DNA of 64,000 nucleotides from Pseudomonas sp. ABC1 (GTDB lineage: Bacteria; Pseudomonadota; Gammaproteobacteria; Pseudomonadales; Pseudomonadaceae), in assembly GCF_013395055.1 (NCBI RefSeq), contig NZ_CP058349.1, positions 1,426,001 through 1,490,000 on the forward strand, written 5' to 3'. Positions within the stretch are counted from its first letter, which is position 1. The number at the start of each line of letters is the position of its first letter. This document shows, piece after piece, positions 45,185 to 53,980 of this stretch. The notes below the pieces were generated by a model. It made no database searches, had not been told where the DNA came from, and worked only from the letters and a program-made list of their open reading frames with translations. The position numbers and the translations under genes were made by a program.

Positions 45185-45982
45185 ATGTCCGAACACCAAC
45201 ACCGCGCCCGCAAGCGCTTTGGCCAGAACTTCCTGCACGATGCGGGCGTTATTCATCGCATATTGCGCTCGATCCATGCCAAGCCTGGTGAACGCCTGGT
45301 GGAAATCGGCCCTGGGCAAGGCGCACTGACCGAGGGTCTGCTGGGCAGCGGCGCACAACTGGACGTGGTCGAGCTCGATCTCGACCTGATTCCGATCCTG
45401 CAAGGGAAGTTCGCCGACAACGAGCGCTTCCGGCTGCACCAGGGCGACGCGCTCAAATTCGATTTCAATCGGCTCGCACCCCAGCCCCGCGAACTGCGCA
45501 TCGTCGGCAACCTGCCCTACAACATCTCCACCCCGCTGATCTTCCACCTGCTCGACAATGCCCCTCTGATCCGCGACATGCATTTCATGCTGCAGAAGGA
45601 AGTGGTCGAACGCATGGCCGCGCAGCCCGGCGGCGGCGACTGGGGGCGGCTGTCGATCATGGTGCAATACCATTGCCGCGTGGAGCATCTGTTCAACGTC
45701 GGCCCTGGCGCCTTCAACCCAGCACCCAAGGTGGATTCGGCCATCGTGCGCCTGGTCCCCCACGACACCCTGCCCCACCCGGCTCAGGATCACCGGCAAC
45801 TGGAGCGCGTCGTGCGCGAAGCCTTCAACCAGCGCCGCAAGACACTGCGCAACACGCTGAAAGGCCTGCTGGACGCCCAGGCCATCGAGCGCGCGGAAGT
45901 CGATGGCAGCCTGCGACCCGAGCAACTCGACCTGGCCGCGTTCGTTCGCCTGTCCAACCAACTGAGCCAGGGCAGCGCATGA
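45185..45982 (+). CDS. ksgA: 16S rRNA dimethyladenosine transferase KsgA (RsmA)
   Basis: A 265-residue SAM-dependent enzyme that dimethylates A1518 and A1519 near the 3' end of 16S rRNA. GQNFLHD, SAM motif VEIGPGQGALTEGLL and catalytic NLPYNIS are present. ATG 45185 (MSEHQHRARKRFGQNFL) is the family start; 18 upstream in-frame codons run toward the repeat. Its stop overlaps the apaG ATG. Confidence 0.96.
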   Translation: MSEHQHRARKRFGQNFLHDAGVIHRILRSIHAKPGERLVEIGPGQGALTEGLLGSGAQLDVVELDLDLIPILQGKFADNERFRLHQGDALKFDFNRLAPQPRELRIVGNLPYNISTPLIFHLLDNAPLIRDMHFMLQKEVVERMAAQPGGGDWGRLSIMVQYHCRVEHLFNVGPGAFNPAPKVDSAIVRLVPHDTLPHPAQDHRQLERVVREAFNQRRKTLRNTLKGLLDAQAIERAEVDGSLRPEQLDLAAFVRLSNQLSQGSA

Positions 45983-46362
45983 ACCAGACCGCCTACTACC
46001 AGATCGACGTCAGCGTCAGCCCGCACTACTTGCCCGAGCAGTCGCAGCCGGAGCAGAACCGCTACGCCTTCACCTACACGGTCACCATCGAGAACAACGG
46101 CGCCATCGCCGCCCAGTTGCTGTCGCGCCACTGGGTCATCACCGATGGCGATGGCCAGGTGCAGGAAGTGCGTGGCGCCGGCGTGATCGGCGAACAACCC
46201 GTCATAGAACCAGGTGAAAGCCATGTCTACAGCAGCGGTACGCTGATGAGTACCGAGGTCGGCAACATGCATGGCAGCTACCGCATGCTCGCCGTCGACG
46301 GTCACAGCTTCGATGCCGTCATCGCCCCGTTCCGCCTCGCGGTGCCAGGAGTCCTGCATTGA
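45979..46362 (+). CDS. apaG: ApaG protein (DUF525)
   Basis: A 127-residue immunoglobulin-like fold protein, family ApaG. Core YTVTIENNGAIAAQLLSRHWVITD, VRGAGVIGEQP and GTLMSTEVGNMHGSY are diagnostic. Biochemical role unsettled; in gammaproteobacteria it always lies with ksgA and apaH. ATG overlaps the ksgA stop, and its own stop overlaps the apaH start. Confidence 0.94.
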   Translation: MNQTAYYQIDVSVSPHYLPEQSQPEQNRYAFTYTVTIENNGAIAAQLLSRHWVITDGDGQVQEVRGAGVIGEQPVIEPGESHVYSSGTLMSTEVGNMHGSYRMLAVDGHSFDAVIAPFRLAVPGVLH

Positions 46363-47177
46363 CCACCTATGCCGTCGGCGACCTGCAGGGTTGCCTCGAT
46401 CCCCTCAAGACGTTGCTGGACAAGGTCGGCTTCAGCGCCTCCCGTGACTGCCTGTGGGTGGTCGGCGACATGGTCAACCGTGGCCCCAAGTCCCTGGAAA
46501 CCCTGCGCTTCGTGCGCGACCTCGGCAGTTCCGGCATCTGCGTGCTCGGCAATCACGACCTGCACCTGCTGGCGGTCGCCTACGGCTTTGGCCGGCTCAA
46601 GCGTTCGGACACCCTGCAACCGATCCTCGACGCCCCGGATCGCAACGACCTGATCGACTTCCTGCGTCAGCAGAAGCTGATCCACCATGATCCGCAGCGC
46701 AACACGGCCATGGTGCATGCGGGCATTCCGCCGCAATGGTCACTGGCGAAGGCGCTGTTGCGCGCCCATGAAGTGGAACTCGCCCTGCGCGACGACGCCA
46801 TGCTGTTGCCGTTCCTCGACGGCATGTACGGCAACCTGCCGGACAAGTGGAAGAAAGAGCTGCACGGCATCCCGAGGCTCCGGTTGATCACCAACTATTT
46901 CACCCGCATGCGCTTCTGCAAGGCCGACGGCACCCTCGACCTGATCAGCAAGGAAGGCCTGGACAAGGCACCGGAAGGCTTCGCCCCCTGGTTCAGCCAC
47001 CGCAACCGCAAGACCCGCGACAACATCCTGATCTTCGGCCACTGGGCCGCCCTGGAAGGTCGCTGCGACGAGCCCAATATCCGCGCACTGGACACCGGCT
47101 GCGTCTGGGGCAACTGCCTGACCCTGCTCGACCTCGACAGCGGCACACGCCACCAGTGCGGATGCCCCAAACCCTAG
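46359..47177 (+). CDS. apaH: Symmetrical diadenosine tetraphosphate hydrolase ApaH
   Basis: A 272-residue metallophosphatase that splits Ap4A to two ADP and removes Np4 caps. Metal motifs: GDLQGC, GDMVNRGP, LGNHDLH and later FGHWAALEG. The start is a TTG at 46359, in TTGA overlap with the apaG stop; no ATG in frame would keep the conserved TYAVGDLQG start. Confidence 0.94.
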   Translation: MTTYAVGDLQGCLDPLKTLLDKVGFSASRDCLWVVGDMVNRGPKSLETLRFVRDLGSSGICVLGNHDLHLLAVAYGFGRLKRSDTLQPILDAPDRNDLIDFLRQQKLIHHDPQRNTAMVHAGIPPQWSLAKALLRAHEVELALRDDAMLLPFLDGMYGNLPDKWKKELHGIPRLRLITNYFTRMRFCKADGTLDLISKEGLDKAPEGFAPWFSHRNRKTRDNILIFGHWAALEGRCDEPNIRALDTGCVWGNCLTLLDLDSGTRHQCGCPKP

Positions 47178-47249
47178 GGGACGCCACAAGCGCCGGCAGC
47201 GTCCCTGGTCACTCTTTCTTTCCACCCCATGCCTGGAGCAGTGTTTCCC

Positions 47250-47576
47250 ATGACCGACTTCAAACGTATCGCCCCCGAACACGCACAGGCACTGCGCGAG
47301 CAAGGCGCCGTGGTGGTGGATATCCGCGATCCGCAGAGTTTCGCCAACGGCCGCATCCGTGGCTCACTGCATCTGGACAACCATTCGCTGGCCGACTTCA
47401 TCGCCAACGCCGACCTCGACCAGCACCTGATCGTCACCTGCTACCACGGTAACTCCAGCCAGAGCGCGGCGGCCTATCTGGTCGGCCAGGGCTTCGACAA
47501 GGTCTACAGCCTCGACGGCGGCTTCGAACTCTGGCGCAGCCAGTATCCTCAGGAAACCGAAGCAGACATCGACTGA
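47250..47576 (+). CDS. glpE: Thiosulfate sulfurtransferase GlpE (single-domain rhodanese)
   Basis: A 108-residue single rhodanese domain with active-site loop CYHGNSSQ (Cys near residue 65). It transfers sulfur from thiosulfate to cyanide or thioredoxin. The ATG at 47250 (MTDFKRIAPEHA) is chosen over the frame start seven codons earlier. Follows apaH as in P. aeruginosa. Confidence 0.92.
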   Translation: MTDFKRIAPEHAQALREQGAVVVDIRDPQSFANGRIRGSLHLDNHSLADFIANADLDQHLIVTCYHGNSSQSAAAYLVGQGFDKVYSLDGGFELWRSQYPQETEADID

Positions 47577-47746
47577 GGCCTCTCCCGACCAAGGTCAGTA
47601 GCCAGAGAATCATCCTTCCTCTCGAAAAATCCGAACTATCCTTCAGTTCAGGCCATCCAAATGGCTGAAGACCGGCACAGCGTCCGCCGTGTCCACAGTT
47701 TTCGACCATTAGGTGTTCGGGGGAACTCCAGGGCCAAGCTCGCCGC

Positions 47747-47770
47747 AAGAACCTTTTGCCACGGGTTCTT
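47747..47770 (+). promoter_or_regulatory. Inverted repeat upstream of prkA
   Basis: AAGAACC / GGTTCTT, 7-bp arms with a 10-nt centre, about 70 nt before the prkA ATG. It could be an operator or a leader hairpin; the 264-nt gap 47577-47840 that contains it must hold the prkA operon promoter, and I could not place one. Confidence 0.35.
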
Positions 47771-47840
47771 CGCGCGGAGCCAGACCGGCCGGCTCCAGAA
47801 TGCCTGATGACAACACCGCACCGAGCATCGAGGTGAAGTC

Positions 47841-49763
47841 ATGAGCATTTTCAGCCACTTTCAGCAACGATTCGAAGCGACCCGCCAGGAGGAGTACTCG
47901 CTGCAGGAGTACCTCGACCTGTGCAAACAGGACCCGACCACCTACGCCAGCGCCCCCGAGCGCCTGCTGATGGCCATCGGCGAGCCGGAACTGCTGGAAA
48001 CTTCCGGCGATCCACGGCTGTCGCGGATATTCTCCAACAAGGTGATCCGCCGCTACCCGGCCTTCGCTGACTTCCACGGCATGGAGGAAGCGATCGAGCA
48101 GATCGTTTCCTACTTCCGCCATGCCGCCCAGGGCCTGGAGGAGAAGAAGCAGATTCTCTATCTGCTCGGCCCGGTCGGCGGCGGCAAGTCTTCGCTGGCC
48201 GAGAAGCTCAAGCAACTGATGGAGAAGGTACCCTTCTACGCCATCAAGGGTTCGCCGGTGTTCGAGTCACCGCTGGGGCTGTTCAACCCGGCGGAGGACG
48301 CGCAAATCCTCGAAGAGGACTTCGGCATCCCCCGCCGCTACCTGAACTCGATCATGTCGCCTTGGGCGACCAAGCGCCTGCAGGAGTTCGGCGGCGACAT
48401 CAGCCAGTTCCGCGTGGTCAAGCTCTACCCGTCGATCCTCAACCAGATCGCCGTGGCCAAGACCGAACCGGGCGACGAGAACAACCAGGACATCTCCGCC
48501 CTGGTCGGCAAGGTGGATATCCGCAAGCTGGAAGACTTCCCGCAGAACGACCCGGACGCCTACAGCTACTCCGGCGCGCTGTGCCGTGCCAACCAGGGGC
48601 TGATGGAGTTCGTCGAGATGTTCAAGGCGCCGATCAAGGTGCTGCACCCGCTGCTGACCGCCACCCAGGAAGGCAACTACAACAGCACCGAGGGCCTTGG
48701 GGCGATTCCCTACAGTGGCATCCTGCTGGCCCACTCCAACGAGTCCGAGTGGCACAGCTTCCGCAACAACAAGAACAACGAGGCCTTCATCGACCGCATC
48801 TACATCGTCAAGGTGCCCTACTGCCTGCGGGTGTCCGACGAAGTGAAAATCTACGAGAAACTGCTCGTCAGCAGTTCCCTGGCCCATGCCCACTGCGCGC
48901 CGGACACGCTGAAGATGCTCGCGCAGTTCTCGGTGTTGAGCCGCCTGAAGGAGCCGGAAAACTCCAACATCTACTCGAAGATGCGCGTCTACGACGGCGA
49001 AAACCTCAAGGACACCGACCCCAAGGCCAAGTCGATCCAGGAATACCGCGACTCGGCCGGTGTCGACGAGGGCATGAACGGCCTGTCGACCCGCTTCGCC
49101 TTCAAGATCCTGTCCAAGGTGTTCAACTTCGACGCCCACGAGATCGCTGCCAACCCGGTGCACCTGCTGTATGTGCTGGAGCAGCAGATCGAACAAGAGC
49201 AGTTCCCCGCCGAGGTTCGCGAACGCTACCTGCGCTTCCTCAAGGAGTACCTGGCGCCACGCTACATCGACTTCATCGGCAAGGAAATCCAGACCGCCTA
49301 CCTGGAGTCCTATAGCGAATACGGCCAGAACATCTTCGACCGCTACGTGCTCTACGCCGACTTCTGGATCCAGGACCAGGAATACCGCGACCCGGAGACC
49401 GGCGAAATCCTCAACCGCATCGCCCTCAACGAAGAACTGGAGAAGATCGAGAAACCGGCCGGCATCAGCAATCCGAAGGATTTCCGCAACGAGATCGTCA
49501 ACTTCGTGCTGCGTGCCCGGGCCAACAACAATGGCAGGAACCCGAGCTGGTTGTCCTATGAAAAGCTGCGGGTGGTGATCGAGAAGAAAATGTTCTCCAA
49601 CACCGAAGACCTGCTGCCAGTCATCAGCTTCAATGCCAAGGCCAGCAAGGAAGATCAGAAGAAACACAACGACTTCGTCGTGCGCATGGTCGAGCGCGGC
49701 TACACGGAGAAACAGGTCCGCCTGCTCTCTGAATGGTATCTGCGGGTACGTAAATCGCAGTAA
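47841..49763 (+). CDS. prkA: PrkA-family serine protein kinase (YeaG)
   Basis: A 640-residue protein with an AAA-type ATPase part (Walker A LGPVGGGKSS near residue 110-118) and the C-terminal PrkA kinase-like domain (about 390-640). E. coli YeaG is a stress-linked kinase of the same family. First gene of the prkA-yeaH-spoVR trio found across proteobacteria and tied to stationary phase and nutrient stress. Start MSIFSHFQQRFEATRQEEYS is standard. Confidence 0.94.
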   Translation: MSIFSHFQQRFEATRQEEYSLQEYLDLCKQDPTTYASAPERLLMAIGEPELLETSGDPRLSRIFSNKVIRRYPAFADFHGMEEAIEQIVSYFRHAAQGLEEKKQILYLLGPVGGGKSSLAEKLKQLMEKVPFYAIKGSPVFESPLGLFNPAEDAQILEEDFGIPRRYLNSIMSPWATKRLQEFGGDISQFRVVKLYPSILNQIAVAKTEPGDENNQDISALVGKVDIRKLEDFPQNDPDAYSYSGALCRANQGLMEFVEMFKAPIKVLHPLLTATQEGNYNSTEGLGAIPYSGILLAHSNESEWHSFRNNKNNEAFIDRIYIVKVPYCLRVSDEVKIYEKLLVSSSLAHAHCAPDTLKMLAQFSVLSRLKEPENSNIYSKMRVYDGENLKDTDPKAKSIQEYRDSAGVDEGMNGLSTRFAFKILSKVFNFDAHEIAANPVHLLYVLEQQIEQEQFPAEVRERYLRFLKEYLAPRYIDFIGKEIQTAYLESYSEYGQNIFDRYVLYADFWIQDQEYRDPETGEILNRIALNEELEKIEKPAGISNPKDFRNEIVNFVLRARANNNGRNPSWLSYEKLRVVIEKKMFSNTEDLLPVISFNAKASKEDQKKHNDFVVRMVERGYTEKQVRLLSEWYLRVRKSQ

Positions 49764-49831
49764 GCGACCTCAGGCGCCGGGCGGCAGGCAGACGCGCTTG
49801 CGGCCCGCAGCCTGCAGCGCCTGGAGGGTCT

Positions 49832-51106
49832 ATGAGCTACGTGATCGATCGACGCCTGAATGGCAAGAACAAGAGCACGGTGAATCGCCAGCGCTTCCTG
49901 CGGCGTTACCGCGAGCACATCAAGAAGGCCGTGGAGGAAGCGGTTGGGCGTCGCTCCATCACCGACATGGAGCATGGCGAACAGATCAGTATCTCCGGCA
50001 AAGATATCGACGAACCCGTCCTGCACCATGGCCGGGGCGGACGGCAGACCATCGTCCACCCCGGCAACAAGGAATTCACCGCTGGCGAGCGCATCGCCCG
50101 GCCACAGGGCGGCAGCGGCGCAGGCGCGGGCCAGGGCAAGGCCAGCGATTCCGGCGAGGGCATGGACGAGTTCGTCTTCCAGATCACCCAGGAAGAATTC
50201 CTCGACTTCATGTTCGAAGACCTGGAGCTACCGAACCTGGTCAAGCGCCACCTGACCGGTGCCGATACCTTCAAGACCGTCCGCGCCGGCATCAGCAGCG
50301 AAGGCAACCCGTCGCGCATCAACATCGTGCGTACCCTGCGCTCGTCCCACGCCCGGCGTATCGCCCTGAGTGGAAGCAGCCGTGCCCGCCTGCGCGAAGC
50401 CTGCGCAGAACTCGAACGCCTGAAGCGCGAAGAGCCGGACAACCTCGGCGATATCCAGGCACTGCAGCAGGAGATCGAACACCTGCGTGCACGCATCGAC
50501 CGCATCCCTTTTCTCGACACCTTCGACCTCAAGTACAACCTGCTGACGCGCCAGCCCAACCCCAGCTCCAAGGCCGTGATGTTCTGCCTGATGGACGTGT
50601 CCGGCTCCATGACCCAGTCGACCAAGGACATCGCCAAGCGCTTCTTCATCCTGCTGTACCTGTTCCTCAAGCGGAACTACGACAAGATCGACGTGGTGTT
50701 CATCCGCCACCACACGAGTGCCAAAGAGGTCGACGAGGAAGAGTTCTTCTACTCGCGCGAAACCGGCGGCACCATCGTCTCCAGCGCCCTCAAGCTGATG
50801 CATGAGGTCATGACCGAGCGCTACCCGGTCGACGAGTGGAATATCTACGCGGCACAGGCCTCGGATGGCGACAACTGGAACGATGACTCGCCCATTTGCC
50901 GGGACATCCTGAGCGAGCGGATCATGCCGCTGGTGCAGTACTTCACCTACGTGGAAATCACCCCCCGCGAGCACCAGGCGCTCTGGTATGCCTACGAACA
51001 AGTCGCCCGAGACTTCCCCGACAGCTTCGCCCAGCAGCCACTGATCAGCGCCGCCGACATCTATCCGGTGTTCCGCGAACTCTTCCAGCGCAGGATGACG
51101 ACATGA
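49832..51106 (+). CDS. yeaH: YeaH/YhbH family protein (DUF444, von Willebrand-type MIDAS)
   Basis: A 424-residue protein. The N-terminal basic helix MSYVIDRRLNGKNKS and a Gly-rich linker (about residues 80-110) lead to a C-terminal von Willebrand A-like domain with the metal site DVSGSM (about 252-257). Partner of PrkA in stress response; molecular role not settled. Its stop overlaps the spoVR start (ATGA). Confidence 0.93.
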   Translation: MSYVIDRRLNGKNKSTVNRQRFLRRYREHIKKAVEEAVGRRSITDMEHGEQISISGKDIDEPVLHHGRGGRQTIVHPGNKEFTAGERIARPQGGSGAGAGQGKASDSGEGMDEFVFQITQEEFLDFMFEDLELPNLVKRHLTGADTFKTVRAGISSEGNPSRINIVRTLRSSHARRIALSGSSRARLREACAELERLKREEPDNLGDIQALQQEIEHLRARIDRIPFLDTFDLKYNLLTRQPNPSSKAVMFCLMDVSGSMTQSTKDIAKRFFILLYLFLKRNYDKIDVVFIRHHTSAKEVDEEEFFYSRETGGTIVSSALKLMHEVMTERYPVDEWNIYAAQASDGDNWNDDSPICRDILSERIMPLVQYFTYVEITPREHQALWYAYEQVARDFPDSFAQQPLISAADIYPVFRELFQRRMTT

Positions 51107-52638
51107 GCAGCCCGACCAAGCAGACGCGCCGCCGGCCGATCTCGACCGGCTCGGAATGGACCTTCGAGCTGATCCGCGAGTACGACCGTGAAATCGCCCG
51201 TATCGCCGCCGGCTACGGCCTCGACACCTACCCCAACCAGATCGAAGTGATCACCGCCGAACAGATGATGGACGCCTACGCCTCGGTCGGCATGCCGCTG
51301 GGCTATCACCACTGGTCCTACGGCAAGCACTTCCTCAGCACCGAGCGCTCCTACTCGCGCGGCCAGATGGGCCTGGCCTACGAGATCGTGATCAACTCCG
51401 ATCCCTGCATCGCCTACTTGATGGAAGAAAACACCATCACCATGCAGGCGCTGGTGATCGCCCATGCCTGCTACGGACACAACAGTTTCTTCAAGGGCAA
51501 CTACCTGTTCCGCACCTGGACCGACGCCCGCTCGATCATCGACTACCTGGTATTCGCCCGGCAGTACATCAACCAGTGCGAGGAACGCCACGGCATCGAC
51601 GCCGTGGAAACCCTGCTCGATTCCTGCCACGCGCTGATGAACTATGGCGTCGACCGCTACAAGCGCCCCTACCCCATTTCCGCCGAGGAAGAACGCCTGC
51701 GCCAGCAGGAACGCGAAGAACACCTGCAACGGCAGGTCAACGACCTCTGGCGCACCATCCCCAGAGGCGCCAGCAAGGACGATGAACGCGACGATAAACG
51801 CTTCCCGGCCGAACCCCAGGAAAACATCCTCTACTTCCTGGAAAAACACGCGCCGCTGCTGGAGCCCTGGCAGCGCGAAATCATCCGCATCGTGCGCAAG
51901 ATCGCCCAGTACTTCTATCCACAACGCCAGACCCAGGTGATGAACGAGGGCTGGGCCACCTTCTGGCACTACACCCTGCTCAATACCCTCTATGACGAAG
52001 GGCTGGTGACGGACGGCTTCATGCTGGAATTCCTGCAATCGCACACCAGCGTCATCCAGCAACCGGGCTTCGACAGCCCCTGGTACAGCGGCATCAACCC
52101 CTATGCCCTGGGCTTCGCCATGTTCCAGGACATCCGCCGCATCTGCGAGCACCCCACCGAGGAAGACCGCCGCTGGTTCCCCGACTTCGCTGGCGGCGAC
52201 TGGCTGGCGACGGTCAAGTTCGCCATGCGCGACTTCAAGGATGAGAGCTTCATCCTGCAATTCCTCTCGCCCAAGGTGATCCGCGATCTCAAGCTGTTCA
52301 GCATCCTCGATGACGACCAGAAGGACGACCTGCTGGTGCCGGCCATCCACGATGAAAGCGGCTATCGCCACATCCGCGAACTGCTGGCGGCCCAGTACAA
52401 CCTGGGCAATCGCGAACCCAACGTACAGGTGTGGAACGTCGACCGGCGCGGCGACCGCTCGCTGACCCTGCGCCACTACCAGCACGAGCGCAAACCGCTC
52501 GGTGACTCCACCCAGCACGTGCTCAAACACCTGTACCGGCTCTGGGGGTTCGACGTGCACCTGGAGTCCTGGCAGAACGAACAACGCACCAACACCCACC
52601 ATATGCCGCCACGAGCGAGCCCGGCCGAGCAAAGCTGA
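51103..52638 (+). CDS. SpoVR family protein (YcgB)
   Basis: A 511-residue cytoplasmic protein of the SpoVR/YcgB family. Diagnostic segments: SEWTFELIREYDREIARIA, GLDTYPNQIEVI, YHHWSYGK, HACYGHNSFFKGNYLF, MNEGWATFWHY. In Bacillus SpoVR affects spore cortex; in proteobacteria it is co-transcribed with prkA-yeaH and stress-induced. The ATG at 51103 follows from the overlap with yeaH; the open frame extends upstream inside yeaH. Confidence 0.93.
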   Translation: MSSPTKQTRRRPISTGSEWTFELIREYDREIARIAAGYGLDTYPNQIEVITAEQMMDAYASVGMPLGYHHWSYGKHFLSTERSYSRGQMGLAYEIVINSDPCIAYLMEENTITMQALVIAHACYGHNSFFKGNYLFRTWTDARSIIDYLVFARQYINQCEERHGIDAVETLLDSCHALMNYGVDRYKRPYPISAEEERLRQQEREEHLQRQVNDLWRTIPRGASKDDERDDKRFPAEPQENILYFLEKHAPLLEPWQREIIRIVRKIAQYFYPQRQTQVMNEGWATFWHYTLLNTLYDEGLVTDGFMLEFLQSHTSVIQQPGFDSPWYSGINPYALGFAMFQDIRRICEHPTEEDRRWFPDFAGGDWLATVKFAMRDFKDESFILQFLSPKVIRDLKLFSILDDDQKDDLLVPAIHDESGYRHIRELLAAQYNLGNREPNVQVWNVDRRGDRSLTLRHYQHERKPLGDSTQHVLKHLYRLWGFDVHLESWQNEQRTNTHHMPPRASPAEQS

Positions 52639-52687
52639 GAGTGATCCCGGTCAATCACGCTGTACCTGCAGAGGGTGTCATGCAACC

Positions 52688-53362
52688 GGATTGGCAATAT
52701 TGTCTGGGCTTTTGGCGCACACCCGTGGCAGGTGTGGTGGTCGGGCCACCGGTTGCGCCCTTACGGCGCCTCCCTTTCTTTGCTCGTGCAAAGAAAGGAA
52801 GCAAAGAAACACGCCCCCTGTCATACGGCCCCTGCGCTGCGCTCCGGGGTTCCTTCACTCCGGCATCGCTCCAGGGGCCGGCGTACAAGGGCCGTCCTGG
52901 CCCTTTACGCCTCTCGTGGCATCCATGCCACTCGCTCCCCTACGCAATGCCTGCGTTCAGCCTTCTGAAAGGGGGGATACTGCGTCTGTAACATCCTCTA
53001 TCGCTCCAACCTAAACATAAACTTAAATCAAGTTGGTTTAATTCGTTCACTCAGTCACCGCCAGCTTCACCACCCCCATCAGCAGGCTGAGCGGAATCGT
53101 CGTGTAAGGGGTTGAGCGGCAGGGATGCCGCGAGAGGCGCGATGGGCCATGGATGGCCCTTCGCGGCGTGCCCCTGGAACGGCGATGGAGCGAGGGAACC
53201 CCGGAGCGCAGCGCAGGGGCCGTATGCTGGGGGCGCATTCTCTTTGGTTACTTTCTCTTGTGCAAACAAGAGAAAGTGACTCGGCGTAAGGCCGAAACCG
53301 GTAGTTCGGCCACCACACCTGCCACGGGTGTGCGCCAAAAGCCCAGACAATATTGCCAATCC
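52688..53362. repeat. Paired inverted repeat, about 300-nt arms around a 65-70-nt AT-rich centre
   Basis: The outer 53 nt of each arm (52688-52740 and 53310-53362) are perfect reverse complements; the inner parts are diverged but alignable to about 52,980 and 53,060. Each arm has a small hairpin with loop CTTAC (52755-52769; 53281-53295), a longer hairpin (CCTTTCTTTG/CAAAGAAAGG at 52773-52798; ACTTTCTCTTG/CAAGAGAAAGT at 53250-53277) and a conserved GCGCTGCGCTCCGGGGTTCC block. The hairpins differ between arms but stay paired. Similar units recur between genes of many pseudomonads as I recall; I do not know an accepted name. No transposase or target duplication is visible. Confidence 0.85.
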
Positions 53363-53432
53363 ACTTTCACCCCTTATCCAACGTAACGGCCTTGCAAGAC
53401 AATCCGCAGACCGTGACGGCAAACGAGCAAAC

Positions 53433-53451
53433 GCATAGTATTCTCACTTGC
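53433..53451. promoter_or_regulatory. Possible Fur box before the second ECF sigma gene
   Basis: GCATAGTATTCTCACTTGC, 32-50 nt before the GTG. The opposite strand reads TGAGAATACTATG. It shares TTCTCA with the candidate before the first sigma gene at a similar distance. Modest match, unscored. Confidence 0.3.
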
Positions 53452-53482
53452 ACGATTGGCCGCCGCTGGAGACAGAACACAA

Positions 53483-53980
53483 GTGCCGCAAGAACCGTCC
53501 GACCTCACACACCTGTACCAGGGGCACCACAGCTGGTTGTTGGGCTGGCTCAGGCAGCGCATGGAGAGCCGCGAGAATGCGGAAGACCTCAGCCATGACA
53601 CCTTCCTGCGTGTATTGGGGCGCCAGCCCTCCGGTGAGATCAACGAGCCACGCGCCTACCTGGCCAGCATCGCCCGCGGCCTGCTGATCGACCACTACCG
53701 GCGCGCCAGCCTCGAGCGCGCCTACCTCGAAGCCCTGGCCACAATGCCAGAACCGGAAGCACCCTCGCCCGAGGAGCGCCAGGCCCTGCTGGAAACCCTG
53801 ATAGAAATCGACAACCTGCTGGACGGCCTGCGACCCAAGGTGCGCCAGGCCTTCCTGCTGTCACAACTGGATGGTCTCACCTACCCGCAGATCGCCGAGC
53901 GCATGGGCCTGTCCGTCAGTTCCATCCAGCAATACATGGGCCTGGCCCTGCGTCACTGCTACCTGGCGCGCTTCACATGA
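53483..53980 (+). CDS. FecI-type ECF sigma factor (second unit)
   Basis: A 165-residue ECF sigma factor: region 2 (about residues 8-70; DLTHLYQGHHSWLLGWLRQR, NAEDLSHDTFLRVL) and region 4 (about 108-158; VRQAFLLSQLDGLTYPQIAERMGLSVSSI). GTG 53483 is preferred, because GGAGA lies upstream and the conserved part begins soon after; a TTG nine codons earlier is possible. Its stop overlaps the fecR start (ATGA). Confidence 0.9.
   Translation: MPQEPSDLTHLYQGHHSWLLGWLRQRMESRENAEDLSHDTFLRVLGRQPSGEINEPRAYLASIARGLLIDHYRRASLERAYLEALATMPEPEAPSPEERQALLETLIEIDNLLDGLRPKVRQAFLLSQLDGLTYPQIAERMGLSVSSIQQYMGLALRHCYLARFT

Larger units (their letters stand above)
52639..53482. other. 844-nt stretch without genes, dominated by a paired inverted repeat
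   Basis: Apart from the inverted repeat and a possible Fur box near the right end I see no gene. Several open frames cross it (for example a plus-strand frame to 53014 and a minus-strand frame 53051-53422); their predicted products share a stretch only because they lie in the two inverted arms. Confidence 0.75.

Noticed and set aside
47577..47840. A sigma-54 promoter for prkA, by analogy with E. coli yeaGH
   Set aside because: No GG-N10-GC element with acceptable flanks could be found by eye in this gap.
48267..49667. A 466-codon minus-strand frame inside prkA, and a similar 523-codon frame inside spoVR (51061-52632)
   Set aside because: Val/Leu/Asp-rich shadow translations of well-recognised genes on the opposite strand, with no own ribosome-binding site or motif.
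52502..53422. Two opposing frames that share a product segment of the type LAILSGLLAHTRGRCGGR, which could be taken for a paralogous gene pair
   Set aside because: The shared part falls in the perfect 53-nt ends of an inverted repeat; outside it similarity follows hairpin structure, not codons. Treated as repeat DNA.
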